A DNA stretch of 64,000 bases, taken from contig CAVQRC010000004.1 in assembly GCA_963715045.1 (NCBI GenBank), positions 868,001-932,000 of the forward strand, written 5' to 3'. Below, one piece after another: positions 1 to 8,772 of this stretch (within the stretch, counting starts at the first letter, position 1; each line of letters starts with the position of its first letter). The DNA comes from CAVQRC01 sp963715045. GTDB lineage: Bacteria > Planctomycetota > Planctomycetia > Pirellulales > Lacipirellulaceae. Below the pieces are notes generated by a model. The model was not told where the DNA came from, ran no database searches, and saw nothing but the letters and a program-made list of their open reading frames with translations. The position numbers and the translations under genes were made by a program.

Positions 1-348
1 TACAAGATTCCACCGGAGGACGTGCTCGTCGTTTGTGACGATTTCAACCTGAAGCTGGCCCAGATTCGGATTCGCCGCGGTGGATCCGCGGGGGGGCAAC
101 GAGGGCTGGAAGATATCCTCCGGCGTTTGAATACCAATAGCGTGCCCCGGCTTCGGCTGGGGGTGGGGCCCCTCCCACCCGGTTGGAATGCGGCCAACTA
201 TGTGCTGGGAAGGTTCACCGCCGAAGAACTCGAAGAAGTTCGTGAAGCGATCGTCAGAGCGGCCGATGCGGCTGCCTGCTGGGTCCGTGAGGGCATCACC
301 GCCTGTATGAACCAATTCAACCATCAACCGCAGACAGGAGAGAATTGA
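1..348 (+). CDS. pth: Peptidyl-tRNA hydrolase, C-terminal part (5' end outside window)
   Basis: This is the downstream part of Pth, the cytosolic enzyme that frees tRNA from peptidyl-tRNA released by stalled ribosomes. The reading frame is open from base 1, so the N-terminal third with the catalytic His is outside the window. Visible family signatures are VLVVCDDFNL, matching the conserved LVVHDDLDL segment, followed by RGGSAGGQRGLEDIL, the glycine-rich substrate loop, where the usual HN is QR. The C-terminus is the usual helical tail. The stop overlaps the proposed TTG start of rpsF, so the two are probably translationally coupled. Confident as to family. Confidence 0.93.
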   Translation, partial: YKIPPEDVLVVCDDFNLKLAQIRIRRGGSAGGQRGLEDILRRLNTNSVPRLRLGVGPLPPGWNAANYVLGRFTAEELEEVREAIVRAADAAACWVREGITACMNQFNHQPQTGEN

Positions 349-782
349 GTTTGTCCGATACAGTCTACGAAGGCATGTTTATCCTCGACGCGGGGCGGTA
401 CGCCCGAGACCCCGCCGCGGCCGCCAAACAGGTTGAAACCCTCCTGGCCGAGCAGGACGCCGAAGTCCTGGTCAGCCGACTGTGGGAGGAACGACGGCTG
501 GCGTATCCCATCAACGGTCAACGCAAAGGGGTCTACTGGCTGACTTATTTCAAGCTCCCCCCAGACAACGTCAAGCAGCTCAATCGCCAGACGGAAATTA
601 ACGACACCGTGCTGCGACACCTCGTGCTTCGCCTGCACCCCCAACTCGCAGACGCGATCGTGGCCCACGCCCTGGACTTGGCCACCGATTCCAACCCTCC
701 CGAGGACGAGCCAGCTGCTGGCAAGGGCGAGCCCCCCGCCGAGCAAGCCGTTCCGGCGGTGACTGCCGGAGAAACGTCCTGA
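345..782 (+). CDS. rpsF: 30S ribosomal protein S6
   Basis: S6 binds 16S rRNA next to S18 in the small-subunit platform. The YEGMFILDAGRYARDP start and the PINGQRKGVYWLTYF segment are S6 signatures. At 145 aa it is longer than the usual ~100-130 aa because of an Ala/Glu/Pro-rich tail. The start is unsettled: TTG at 345 (overlapping the pth stop) or TTG at 351; an AGGAG at 336-340 lies 4 or 10 bases upstream respectively. ATG 375 would cut into the conserved first strand. It follows pth directly and precedes ssb, the classical rpsF-ssb order. Confidence 0.93.
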   Translation: MSLSDTVYEGMFILDAGRYARDPAAAAKQVETLLAEQDAEVLVSRLWEERRLAYPINGQRKGVYWLTYFKLPPDNVKQLNRQTEINDTVLRHLVLRLHPQLADAIVAHALDLATDSNPPEDEPAAGKGEPPAEQAVPAVTAGETS

Positions 783-950
783 GTCGCCTGTCGGATGATG
801 GCCGCCGGTGCTCCCCCGCGGGCGCCGCGACCCGCAGCCCGGGGACTGGTTGCCGGTGAGAAGCTCCTTTGATAGACTTCTCTGCGATACGTTTGTTCAG
901 TTGTGTCCTACGCCCCCCCACCGGGGCCGGCACCGTCACAGGAGGTAGTC

Positions 951-1406
951 ATGGCGAGCTTCAATCGAGTCATCCTGATGGGAAACCTGACCGCCGACCC
1001 CGAACTTCGCTACATTCCCAGTGGGACTGCGGTCGCGGAGATCCGGCTGGCGGTCAACGACCGCGTTAAACGAAATGGGGAGTGGGTCGACGAGGCGACG
1101 TATGTCGACGTGACCTTGTGGGGACGCACCGCCGAGGTCGCCAACGAATACCTCAGCAAGGGCTCCCCGATTCTGATTGAAGGTCGACTCAAGCTGGATA
1201 TGTGGGAGAAAGAGGGGCAGAAGCGATCCAAGCTCCGCGTGATCGGAGAGCGAATGCAAATGATGCCCAAGGCCGGCAGCGCCGGCGGTGGTGGTGGAGG
1301 AGGGGGTGGTTTCAGCGACCGCAACGCGTCGCAGTCCGCTGACGAATCCTTCTCGGCCGCCCCCGCAACGGCGGGCGATAGTCCCCGTGACGAAATCCCG
1401 TTTTAG
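951..1406 (+). CDS. ssb: Single-stranded DNA-binding protein
   Basis: SSB coats single-stranded DNA in replication, repair and recombination as an OB-fold tetramer. The N-terminus MASFNRVILMGNLTADPELR and the VDVTLWGRTAEVANEYLSKG segment are typical of the OB fold (residues 1-105). A Gly-rich linker follows, and the protein ends in the acidic tip DEIPF, the docking site for partner enzymes. The ATG at 951 has a near-perfect GGAGGT 5-10 bases upstream (941-946), so the longer in-frame start at 903 is rejected. Length is 151 aa. It lies in the rpsF-ssb-rplI block. Confidence 0.96.
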   Translation: MASFNRVILMGNLTADPELRYIPSGTAVAEIRLAVNDRVKRNGEWVDEATYVDVTLWGRTAEVANEYLSKGSPILIEGRLKLDMWEKEGQKRSKLRVIGERMQMMPKAGSAGGGGGGGGGFSDRNASQSADESFSAAPATAGDSPRDEIPF

Positions 1407-1551
1407 AACGGGGCCGATGTTCGCGAGCCAGCCCGAATGGCCGTCGGGCTCCTGATCAAGACGGCCCCTGATTGCCCGGCAACCTCTCACCCTCCGCCAA
1501 ATTACAACGGACTCTTACGTTCACACACTTGCCTATATCGGTAGTACCGTC

Positions 1552-2091
1552 ATGCCCTCCAAGACTCCTTCCCAGCCAGCCAGAAAACGAAAGCCCAATT
1601 TCAAGCGACTGCCCAGAGGGCCGCAAGGTGGAATCGAACTTCTGCTGATCCACTCCGTGGAGTATCTCGGCAAGCAGGGTGAGGTCGTCGAGGTCAAGCC
1701 GGGCTACGCCTACAACTACCTGCTCCCTCAGGGACTGGCCACGTTTGCCACCGAGCATCACAAGCGGATGGTCGAGAAACATCGCGCTCGGCTGGAAGCG
1801 ATTGAGCGTGGCAAGGTTGCCAAGCTCAAGAGCTTTGCCGAACAGCTGGCCAAGCAGAGCGTTACGATCGAGGCCAATGCGACCGAGGAAGGCCACCTCT
1901 ACGGGAGCGTCGGCGCGCCCGAAATCTCCGCCGCTCTGAAGAAGAACGAGGTCTCGATCGCCCCCGAGCAAATCAAGCTCGAAGGACCCCTCAAAGAGCT
2001 TGGTCTGTATACGGTCAAGATCCGCATTTCCGCCGAAGTCGAAGGGGAACTCAAGGTCTGGGTGGTGCCCAGCGTCGGCGGCGAAAAATAG
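1552..2091 (+). CDS. rplI: 50S ribosomal protein L9 with basic N-terminal extension
   Basis: L9 is a two-domain protein bridging ribosome surface elements. The hallmark VEYLGKQGEVVEVKPGYAYN followed by YLLPQGLA is present at residues ~38-65, then the long connecting helix and the C-terminal domain ending WVVPS. Compared with ordinary L9 (about 150 aa starting directly at the first strand) this one carries about 26 extra basic residues (MPSKTPSQPARKRKPNFKRL...). ATG 1552 is the first ATG in frame; no good Shine-Dalgarno is visible. In most bacteria rpsR lies between ssb and rplI; here the 145-bp gap holds no such gene. Confidence 0.94.
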   Translation: MPSKTPSQPARKRKPNFKRLPRGPQGGIELLLIHSVEYLGKQGEVVEVKPGYAYNYLLPQGLATFATEHHKRMVEKHRARLEAIERGKVAKLKSFAEQLAKQSVTIEANATEEGHLYGSVGAPEISAALKKNEVSIAPEQIKLEGPLKELGLYTVKIRISAEVEGELKVWVVPSVGGEK

Positions 2092-2224
2092 CGGGTCGCA
2101 CGACCCGCCGAGCACGACGTCCGCGTCCGCCCCGGCCGCCCGCCGGCCGAGGGCGGTTTGCTTTGCGCGGCAACGTCTCGAGACATCATCAGTCGCCGTA
2201 TCTATCTCTTTCCACCTCTGCTTC

Positions 2225-3046
2225 ATGCTCTACGAAACACACTCTCACACCCCGCTCTGCAAGCACGCCGTTGGCGAGCCGGACGAATACGCGGCCCAGG
2301 CCGTCGAGAAGGGTCTCAGCGGATACACCATCTCATGCCACAACCCCATGCCCGATGACTTCGCTGCCCACGTCAGGATGTCGATCGACGAGTTCTCGGA
2401 ATATCTCAGCCTCGTCGAACGCACCCGCCAGGCCTGGGACGGTCGTCTCGATGTTCTCCTCGGGATTGAGTGCGACTACTTTCCCGGCTACGAATCGTGG
2501 CTCGAGGAACAGATTGCTTCGGCGCCGTTCGACTACGTCATCGGTTCGGTCCATCCTCAGCTTCGCGAAATCCAGGAACGGTACTATCACGGCGACGCCC
2601 GTGAGTTCCAGGCAAATTATTTTCGGCTCCTCGCCGAGGCGGCTGAAACGGGCCTCTTCGATTGCATTTCACACCCCGATCTCATCAAGCTCGTAACGCC
2701 GTGTGATTGGGTGCCCGCCGCAATCATGGACGAAATCCGAGAAGCCCTCGATCGGATCGCCGGCACCGGCACGGCCATGGAGCTCAATACCTCGGGCGCG
2801 ATCAAGCGGATCCCCGAAATGAACCCCTTTCCGGAGATGCTTCGCGAGATGGTGGCCCGTGAAATCCCGATCGTCATCGGAGCCGACGCCCATCTTCCGC
2901 ATCGCGTAGGCGATCGCTTCGAGGAAGCGCTCGACCTCCTCGCCGAATGCGGCTACGAACACGTCAATTACTACAAAGCCCGCGAGCGGATCGAACTCGC
3001 GATCCCCGCTGCCCGAGCGTCGCTCAAGGACACCAGGGAGTTCTGA
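2225..3046 (+). CDS. PHP-domain phosphatase, histidinol-phosphatase (HisK) type
   Basis: This is a 273-aa PHP-fold metal-dependent phosphatase resembling HisK histidinol-phosphatases, which make histidinol in histidine synthesis. It begins MLYETHSHTPLCKH, where the HxH metal site is at residues 6-8; later metal ligands are in GIECDY, IGSVH, CISHPD and IGADAHLPHRVG. The longer in-frame start at 2000 would overlap rplI, and ATG 2225 begins exactly where the fold begins. It follows rplI after 133 bases with no sign of other his genes. PHP proteins vary in substrate, so the histidinol-phosphate assignment is inferred. Confidence 0.8.
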   Translation: MLYETHSHTPLCKHAVGEPDEYAAQAVEKGLSGYTISCHNPMPDDFAAHVRMSIDEFSEYLSLVERTRQAWDGRLDVLLGIECDYFPGYESWLEEQIASAPFDYVIGSVHPQLREIQERYYHGDAREFQANYFRLLAEAAETGLFDCISHPDLIKLVTPCDWVPAAIMDEIREALDRIAGTGTAMELNTSGAIKRIPEMNPFPEMLREMVAREIPIVIGADAHLPHRVGDRFEEALDLLAECGYEHVNYYKARERIELAIPAARASLKDTREF

Positions 3047-3070
3047 CGCTGCGGCTGTAGGCCCGTCAGG

Positions 3071-3317
3071 TAGTCCCGTCACTCCGTGGCGGGATCGGGT
3101 GGTTGTCGCCGGCGCTGGCGGGTTGCTCGCGGCGAGGTGGTATCGGGCGTGGTTCGGCCCGTGTCACGGAGTGCCCCGGCTACATGTAGTCCCGTCACTC
3201 CGTGGCGGGGATGTTGAGTCGCCGCCGGCGCGATCACTCGGCGGCCGCAGGTTCCGAGCGGCGGCTGCCGGCAACGCGCTGCGGTGGCCCGTGTCACGGA
3301 GTGCCCCGGCTACATGT
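3071..3317. repeat. Short interspersed repeat cluster, two sub-repeats twice each
   Basis: The gap between the PHP gene and the ABC permease (3047-3358) holds no gene. TAGTCCCGTCACTCCGTGGC and three more bases occur at 3071-3093 and again at 3187-3209. A second unit beginning GCCCGTGTCACGGAGTGCCC occurs at 3157-3187 and 3287-3317. The cores CACTCCGTG and CACGGAGTG are reverse complements, so each pair can form a stem. It lies at the convergent 3' ends of two genes. Confidence 0.8.
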
Positions 3318-3358
3318 TACGCGCCGTGATCGCCGGCGACCGCGACAAGAAACGCGGC

Positions 3359-5599
3359 CTATGCCGGCTCTGCTCCCGATTCAGAGGGAGTCGCCGACGC
3401 GTCGGCAGCCAAATGCGGCACGCGAGGCGTCGCCGTCAGAATCAGCAGCGTCCCTGCGACGAGCCCCACCAGTGCGGCCAGGTGCCACTGCAGGGGTACG
3501 TGCTCCAGATCGACCCCGATGAGTTCGGCGGTCGGCAACTCACCCTGGCGATGAGCGACTACGAAAATCGTCCCATTGTGAATCGCGTGCAGCAGCATCC
3601 CGGGCCACACGCTCCAGGTACGGTAAGCGACCCAGCCCAGGACCAACCCCATGAACGTGGTCGGCAGGAACCGCTCGGGAAGAAGTTGCCCCGCCCCGAC
3701 GACATGGAACACGCCGAACAACATCGCCGAGACCAGAATCGCCTGCCATGGTTTCGCCACATTCAGCAGGGCCGACAGCAGGAAACCTCGAAACAGGATC
3801 TCTTCGAAGATCCCCGGTACGATGGCCAGCGAGATCAGGATCAACGGCAGCGGGATCTCCTGCAATTGCTCGAGGAGCAGCTTGAGACGATTCAGCTGCT
3901 CGGCCGAGAGGATTTCCATTCCCAGCTGCTTATTGAAGACCACGACCTCGTGGGCCGCCGGCCACAAGGACCACCCCAACACGGCGGCCCCGACGAGGGC
4001 CAGCATGGGCCGGGTCTGGATTCGGGTAAGCCGCAGCGACTGGCGAACGTCCAGATGGTTCCAGACCGCGACGATCAACGGAATGCCGCCGAACAACAGG
4101 GCGGTCACGGCACCGCAGAGGATGATGTACAGGCTGAAATTGCTGGCAAAGTGCCGGGAGAGCAGATTCTGGACGGCGAAGTAACAGGGGAACAGGAGCG
4201 CCAGACACAGCATCGCGGAGGCAACCGTCGGAGCGGGTTGCTTGTGTTCGCTGCGTCGGAAGAGATCTGACCAGGTCGTCTGGCTGCCATACAGGACGGC
4301 GTCTGTGCCGAAGATCCGAGCGGCGATCGCGATGCCGGCCAGCGCGTACAGGGCGGTCGAGAGAATGGCCGCCCCGGCTGCCAGCGACCACGTGGCGGTT
4401 CCCTGAAAGATATCGCGAGCGAGCAGGACCATGTTGACCAGGGGCGTGATGGCCATCATGCCCTCCAGCTTGAGCCCTGGCATCAAACCGAGGATACCGG
4501 GCCCCAGCGACAGCAGCATCAGCGGGATCAGGTAAGCCTGAGCCTCTTTGAAACTGCGGGCGTGACTGGTGAGCGTGAGCAGAATCGCGGAAAAGAACGA
4601 GGCAAACAGTACGAGCAAGCCGAGGACTTGGAGGATCATCCCCAGCGTCAGCCCCTGCTCGCCGAAAATCATGGTCGAAAGGCCCGTCGTCGCGAGGGTC
4701 ACGGTCATCGCCAGCAAGTTGGCGGCTGCCGTCAGCAAGGCCACCGTGACGACGGCCACGTACTTGGCGATCAGCAGGCCCAATCGCGGCACGGGGGCGG
4801 CGATCAGGGTCTCGAGAGTTCCCCGCTCGCGTTCTCCCGCGGTCAAGTCGATCGCCGGGTAGACCGCGCCCGTGACCGTCATCAGGATCAGAATCAACGG
4901 GATGACGGTCGCGAACGTGGCGGTCGTGGCGTACTCGGCTTCGACCCGCTTGCGGTTGATGTTGACCACGACGTCGGGTTCGATCGAGCGGTCCCGCAGT
5001 TGCATCTCGAGTTGCCACTCGTTGACGGCCCGAAGTCGCCGCTCGACGTAGTCCAGAACTTCCTCACTGAGTCGGGAGTCCTCGCAGTAGTAGAGGTCGA
5101 ACTCCAAGGGATCCGACCCGCTCCGGGGCCGGGCAAGGACGATCAGGTCAATCGTTCCCTGGCTCAATTGCTGTTGGAGATCGGGAGCCGTCACCCAACT
5201 GATCGAAGGCCGCGCTCGCCGGGGAGTCTTGCTGTCCTCGTCCGCGTCACGACCCATCCGCCGCTCTTCTCGAACCCGCTGCCCTTCCAGCAGGGCTTCC
5301 CCCTGGGCGAGCAGTGCCAGCAGATGTTGCCCTGCGTTCTCCGAGGCGAGCCCCACGTAATAGGTAATCGATTCGTTCCCACCGCCGGGCTGGGTCGAGC
5401 TCAACAGGAATCGCTGGAAGACCAGCGACAGCAGCGGGTAGACCATAATCGGCATCAAGACGAGGGTGACGATCGTCCGCCGATCTCGGAGAATCTCCCG
5501 CAGTTCTTTGAGGCAGAGTCGCGACAGTCGCCCCAGGGCCTGGCTGGCGTCAGGGCGTGGAGCTCCGTGCGGTCGGGTTGGCTCGGCGCTGGATTCCAT
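3359..5599 (-). CDS. ABC-2 type permease fused to CPBP intramembrane protease
   Basis: The N-terminal ~480 residues look like a NatB-type ABC exporter permease: a basic start (KELREILRDRRTIVTLVLMP) leading into one membrane helix, a large extracytoplasmic loop, then a block of helices with AGERERGTLETLIAAPV. The C-terminal ~250 residues are a CPBP (CAAX/Abi) membrane protease with FEEILFRGFL (EExxxR, near residue 600), FGVFHVV and LLHAIHNG, the three catalytic motifs. ATG 5599 lies 4 bases after the natA stop; a GTG at 5620 overlapping natA is the alternative. The two genes must form one transporter. The substrate is unknown; sodium export is only an analogy to NatAB. Confidence 0.88.
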   Translation of the reverse strand: MESSAEPTRPHGAPRPDASQALGRLSRLCLKELREILRDRRTIVTLVLMPIMVYPLLSLVFQRFLLSSTQPGGGNESITYYVGLASENAGQHLLALLAQGEALLEGQRVREERRMGRDADEDSKTPRRARPSISWVTAPDLQQQLSQGTIDLIVLARPRSGSDPLEFDLYYCEDSRLSEEVLDYVERRLRAVNEWQLEMQLRDRSIEPDVVVNINRKRVEAEYATTATFATVIPLILILMTVTGAVYPAIDLTAGERERGTLETLIAAPVPRLGLLIAKYVAVVTVALLTAAANLLAMTVTLATTGLSTMIFGEQGLTLGMILQVLGLLVLFASFFSAILLTLTSHARSFKEAQAYLIPLMLLSLGPGILGLMPGLKLEGMMAITPLVNMVLLARDIFQGTATWSLAAGAAILSTALYALAGIAIAARIFGTDAVLYGSQTTWSDLFRRSEHKQPAPTVASAMLCLALLFPCYFAVQNLLSRHFASNFSLYIILCGAVTALLFGGIPLIVAVWNHLDVRQSLRLTRIQTRPMLALVGAAVLGWSLWPAAHEVVVFNKQLGMEILSAEQLNRLKLLLEQLQEIPLPLILISLAIVPGIFEEILFRGFLLSALLNVAKPWQAILVSAMLFGVFHVVGAGQLLPERFLPTTFMGLVLGWVAYRTWSVWPGMLLHAIHNGTIFVVAHRQGELPTAELIGVDLEHVPLQWHLAALVGLVAGTLLILTATPRVPHLAADASATPSESGAEPA

Positions 5600-5603
5600 G
5601 CGA

Positions 5604-6380
5604 TCAATCCACCCCGCCACTCACGGGGATCCCGCCGATGGTGCCGTCCAGGGCGGCCGAGGCGAAGGTTCGAAACATGTCGACCAGGGACTCCTGACCG
5701 GTGGCTTCGCGCAGGGCTTGCAGCGTCCCCTCATGGCGGAGCCGTCCCTCGTGCAATAAGCCGAAGCGATCACACAACCGCTGTGCTTCATCCAGTCGGT
5801 GGGTGCTGACGATGACGGCTTTACCCTCATTCCGCAAGTGATCGATGTACTCGAACACGATCTGCGTGCCGATCACGTCCAGTCCCCGGGTCGGCTCATC
5901 AAGCAGCATCACGGGAGGGTCGTGCACGAGGGCTCGGGCGAGGTTCACGCGTTGCTTTTGCCCCGTACTCAAGTTGATCGCCCGCCGCGAAAGTAACGTT
6001 TTCAGCCCCAAGAGTTGCGCCAGCCGATCGATGTTTTCGCGGATCGTGGCGGGTGAGATCGCGTACAGATCCCCGAAAAACTCGAGGATCTCGCGGACAG
6101 TCAGAAACGGATACAAACCGTCGCTGGCCGTCACCAGGCCAATCTTCGATTTCACGATGTTCGGCGACTCCTGCGTGCGGACGCCGTCGATTTCCGCATA
6201 ACCGCTGTCAGGCGGGAGCAGCCCGATCACCATCCGCAAGCTCGTCGTCTTGCCAGCTCCGTTGGGCCCCAGCAATCCATAGACCTCACCGCGATCCACC
6301 TCGAAGGAGATGTCGTCGACCGCAACTACGGTTTCGCCGCCGCTGGTGAATTGTTTCGTCAGTTGTGACGCGGTGATCAT
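5604..6380 (-). CDS. natA: ABC transporter ATP-binding protein, NatA type
   Basis: This is the cytoplasmic ATPase of an exporter. Walker A GPNGAGKT is at residues 38-45, signature LSTGQKQR near 138-144, Walker B VMLLDEP at 157-163 and the switch His in STHR near 194. Length is 258 aa, with ATG 6380 as start (it opens directly into MITASQLTKQF); the open frame further upstream has no family similarity. The downstream permease-protease fusion starts 4 bases after its stop, so they are one operon. Close to NatA and to ABC-2 exporter ATPases in general; substrate not deducible. Confidence 0.88.
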   Translation of the reverse strand: MITASQLTKQFTSGGETVVAVDDISFEVDRGEVYGLLGPNGAGKTTSLRMVIGLLPPDSGYAEIDGVRTQESPNIVKSKIGLVTASDGLYPFLTVREILEFFGDLYAISPATIRENIDRLAQLLGLKTLLSRRAINLSTGQKQRVNLARALVHDPPVMLLDEPTRGLDVIGTQIVFEYIDHLRNEGKAVIVSTHRLDEAQRLCDRFGLLHEGRLRHEGTLQALREATGQESLVDMFRTFASAALDGTIGGIPVSGGVD

Positions 6381-6763
6381 GCAACGTGCTCGGACCGTAC
6401 CCCGTCGCCCGATCGCCAGGACGGGCGGTGCCGAAGCGTAGCGACTGCGATGAAGAGAATCTCGACGAATCTGACCTTGAGTGTAAGGCTGCAACCGGAC
6501 CCTGGCAAACCACCACAGACACGCCGCCATGTTCGGGATTTGCCACCCCACACATCAACAACAGCCGTGCCGGACGGCTGAATGACGCGCCCGCCGCTCG
6601 GCGGTCTCTGCCGCCCCCTGCCCGACCGCCGAGGGCCGGGGCAGTCGGGCCATTCGTATTCGAATGACGCTTGTTCCAACCTCCTCACCCACGATAATTG
6701 CTTGCTGGTGTTCTCCGACCTGCCGCCTCACAACGCCCCTCGATGGAATCTGGTGACCAGCAC
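6381..6763. other. Divergent intergenic region natA / peptidase-like gene
   Basis: About 380 bases separate the divergently transcribed natA and the prepilin-peptidase-like gene, so both promoters should lie here. No convincing promoter pair, terminator or repeat stood out. Open frames across it lack family similarity. Confidence 0.5.
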
Positions 6764-7990
6764 ATGCCGCGGCCTCTCCGCCGCTGGGGAATCCGGCTGC
6801 TGGTTGTGGTCCTGTTGCTGGCCACGTTTTACGTAGTCGCTCCGCTGCTGTCGGCGTTGGACACACGCGAGCCGAAATCGCGACTGACCGCGCCGCGTGC
6901 GCGAATTGCGGACGAAATCCAGACGGCCGATGCCGTTCGCAGTCACATCGTCGACGTATTCGTGGTGGCCTGGTGTTTCGCCGTCGGAGCCAGCTTTGGA
7001 AGCTTCGTCAACGTCGTCGCGTACCGACTCCCCCGTGGGCGGACGCTGCTGGGCAACTCACGCTGCCCGAACTGCAACATGCCCATCCCGCTGACGCACA
7101 ATGTTCCGGTCGTGAGCTGGTTCTCGCTCAACGGCCGCTGCGGGACTTGCCGACTCCCGATCTCTCCGCGGTACGTCCTGGCCGAAATCGTGGTCGGCAC
7201 GCTCTTCGTGGCCCTCCTGCTGATCGAGGTCTGCTCGAATGGCGGCAATCTGCCCGGGCCGCTGCGAGGCGGCAGGACCGGGTTGATGTGGACCCTGTTG
7301 ACGCCGCAGTGGGAGCTGATTCGGATCGCGATCTACCACGCGACGCTGCTCACCCTGCTGTTTACGATCGCCTTGATCCAGTTCGATCGGCAGCGGGTGC
7401 CGGCCCGCCTCGTGTGGTTCGGGATCCTGGTCGGTGTTGCAGCCGGGTCGGTGTGGCCCGATCTTTATCCGGTCGCCGCCCTCGACGAAGTCCAAGTCAC
7501 CTCCGCCGAATCATGGTTTGCCAAACAGGGGCGTCAGTGGACGCCGGCCGGTATCTTCACGGTTGCTGCCGGGCTGGTGGCGGGCGCCGCGATCGGCCTG
7601 TTGATGAACGCCGCTTCTCGCATCGCGGGTAGGCGTCGAGACACGTCCTCAGGGTGGGTCGGCGGCATGTCTCTCGCGGGCTTGTTTCTCGGCTGGCAGG
7701 CGGGGCTCGTGACCGCGGTGGCTGCTGCCGGCATCATGCTTCTCGACGCGATCGTCCGAACGGTCACTGCCTGTGGCCGCCCGCTGGCACCAGCCGCGTC
7801 GCTGCTGATCGCAGCCCTGGCGGTGATCGCCACCTGGCGGTGGATCGTGGAGCTCATTCCGCTGCGGGCTGGCACCGGGGCGGTGACGTCCTTTGTGGCC
7901 CTGGTCACGGTGGCAATCGCAGTCGCGTTAGCCCAGCGGTTCGGCAACCGCGATTCGCCAGCGTGTTGCCGAAGCATGGTCGACCCATGA
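6764..7990 (+). CDS. Prepilin peptidase (A24)-like membrane protein, one catalytic Asp apparently lost
   Basis: About 408 aa with many membrane helices. The cytoplasmic-loop zinc site of GspO/PilD enzymes is present (GASFGSFVNVVAYRLPRG, then CPNC and CGTC with NVPVVSWFSLNGRC between), which links it to family A24/DiS_P_DiS. The first catalytic Asp region is kept (ALIQFDRQRVPARL). Where the second motif GxGD-x-K should be, the sequence reads GWVGGMSLAGLFLGWQ with no Asp. It may therefore methylate or bind pilins without cleaving them, or be non-catalytic. The start is uncertain: ATG 6764 (GGTGA 8 bases upstream) or ATG 6743. It could relate to the pil cluster at 43.8-55.3 kb. Confidence 0.72.
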   Translation: MPRPLRRWGIRLLVVVLLLATFYVVAPLLSALDTREPKSRLTAPRARIADEIQTADAVRSHIVDVFVVAWCFAVGASFGSFVNVVAYRLPRGRTLLGNSRCPNCNMPIPLTHNVPVVSWFSLNGRCGTCRLPISPRYVLAEIVVGTLFVALLLIEVCSNGGNLPGPLRGGRTGLMWTLLTPQWELIRIAIYHATLLTLLFTIALIQFDRQRVPARLVWFGILVGVAAGSVWPDLYPVAALDEVQVTSAESWFAKQGRQWTPAGIFTVAAGLVAGAAIGLLMNAASRIAGRRRDTSSGWVGGMSLAGLFLGWQAGLVTAVAAAGIMLLDAIVRTVTACGRPLAPAASLLIAALAVIATWRWIVELIPLRAGTGAVTSFVALVTVAIAVALAQRFGNRDSPACCRSMVDP

Positions 7991-8000
7991 TCAGCCACCT

Positions 8001-8657
8001 TCATCGAACGCGGCGGTCGACGACTTTGTGAGCGTTGTCTGGCAAGCGAGCGCGTTGCGCGACGATTCGCCGCCCGCCTCGCGTGATGGCGACCAGCCCC
8101 GCGAGCGCCAGACCAGTCATCATCAGCATGTACATCACTGTTGAGAATCCCCACGACCATCCGGTTTTCGACCACGCGAAGATTCCGCAGCCCACGGTGC
8201 TGACCGCGGCGACTCCGACGAACGACAGCATGTAGTCCGTCCAATCGGCCGCATCAGAGTCGCTCGACACGTCCCGCCAGCCGACCGCTCCCACGAGCAG
8301 GAACAGACTCCCCAAGGCCGCGAAGAAGGGTCCGCCAAGGAGCCGTGCGTCGCTCTCGGAGCGGTACCTTGCTGCGTTGAGTTCCGGGTTGTAGAGAACG
8401 TTGACCGAACCCAACCGATGGGTGTCTTCGGAATGCGCGGGGAACTCGACCAGGCGATTCCCCTGGCGGATCTGCAGCAGCGTGCGTTGCCGGGCCGCAT
8501 CGTGGACCTTGATCGCCGCGACCTGACTCGCACCGCCGCGGAAGTGCAGTTCCCAGCCAAACAACCCGATGCCGAACAGGAAAGCGGCCAGGCCACCGGC
8601 AAAGAGGGCCCCGAGAATTGCCGTCGTTTGTGTGCCGTCATTCATCCTGCTGACCAC
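8001..8657 (-). CDS. Uncharacterised membrane protein
   Basis: A 218-aa protein with about four membrane segments: one near the N-terminus (AILGALFAGGLAAFLFGIGL), a soluble part of about 80 residues, one in LGGPFFAALGSLFLLVGAVG, and two near the C-terminus. The soluble part (VLYNPELNAARYR) is reminiscent of DUF3592 proteins, which also sit between helices, but this is a weak resemblance. Starts are GTG 8657 (AAGG 5 bases before) or ATG 8645. It is convergent with the peptidase-like gene (10-base gap). No function assigned. Confidence 0.65.
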   Translation of the reverse strand: MVSRMNDGTQTTAILGALFAGGLAAFLFGIGLFGWELHFRGGASQVAAIKVHDAARQRTLLQIRQGNRLVEFPAHSEDTHRLGSVNVLYNPELNAARYRSESDARLLGGPFFAALGSLFLLVGAVGWRDVSSDSDAADWTDYMLSFVGVAAVSTVGCGIFAWSKTGWSWGFSTVMYMLMMTGLALAGLVAITRGGRRIVAQRARLPDNAHKVVDRRVR

Positions 8658-8772
8658 GATGCCTTCTCGGAACCCAGCGACAGGGTTTGTTCGAGTCCAT
8701 GATCAATTACGACCACGAGCGGCTTACACAACCTGGTTCGGTTTACAGTCGTGGGCATTGAGTGCGGTCACG

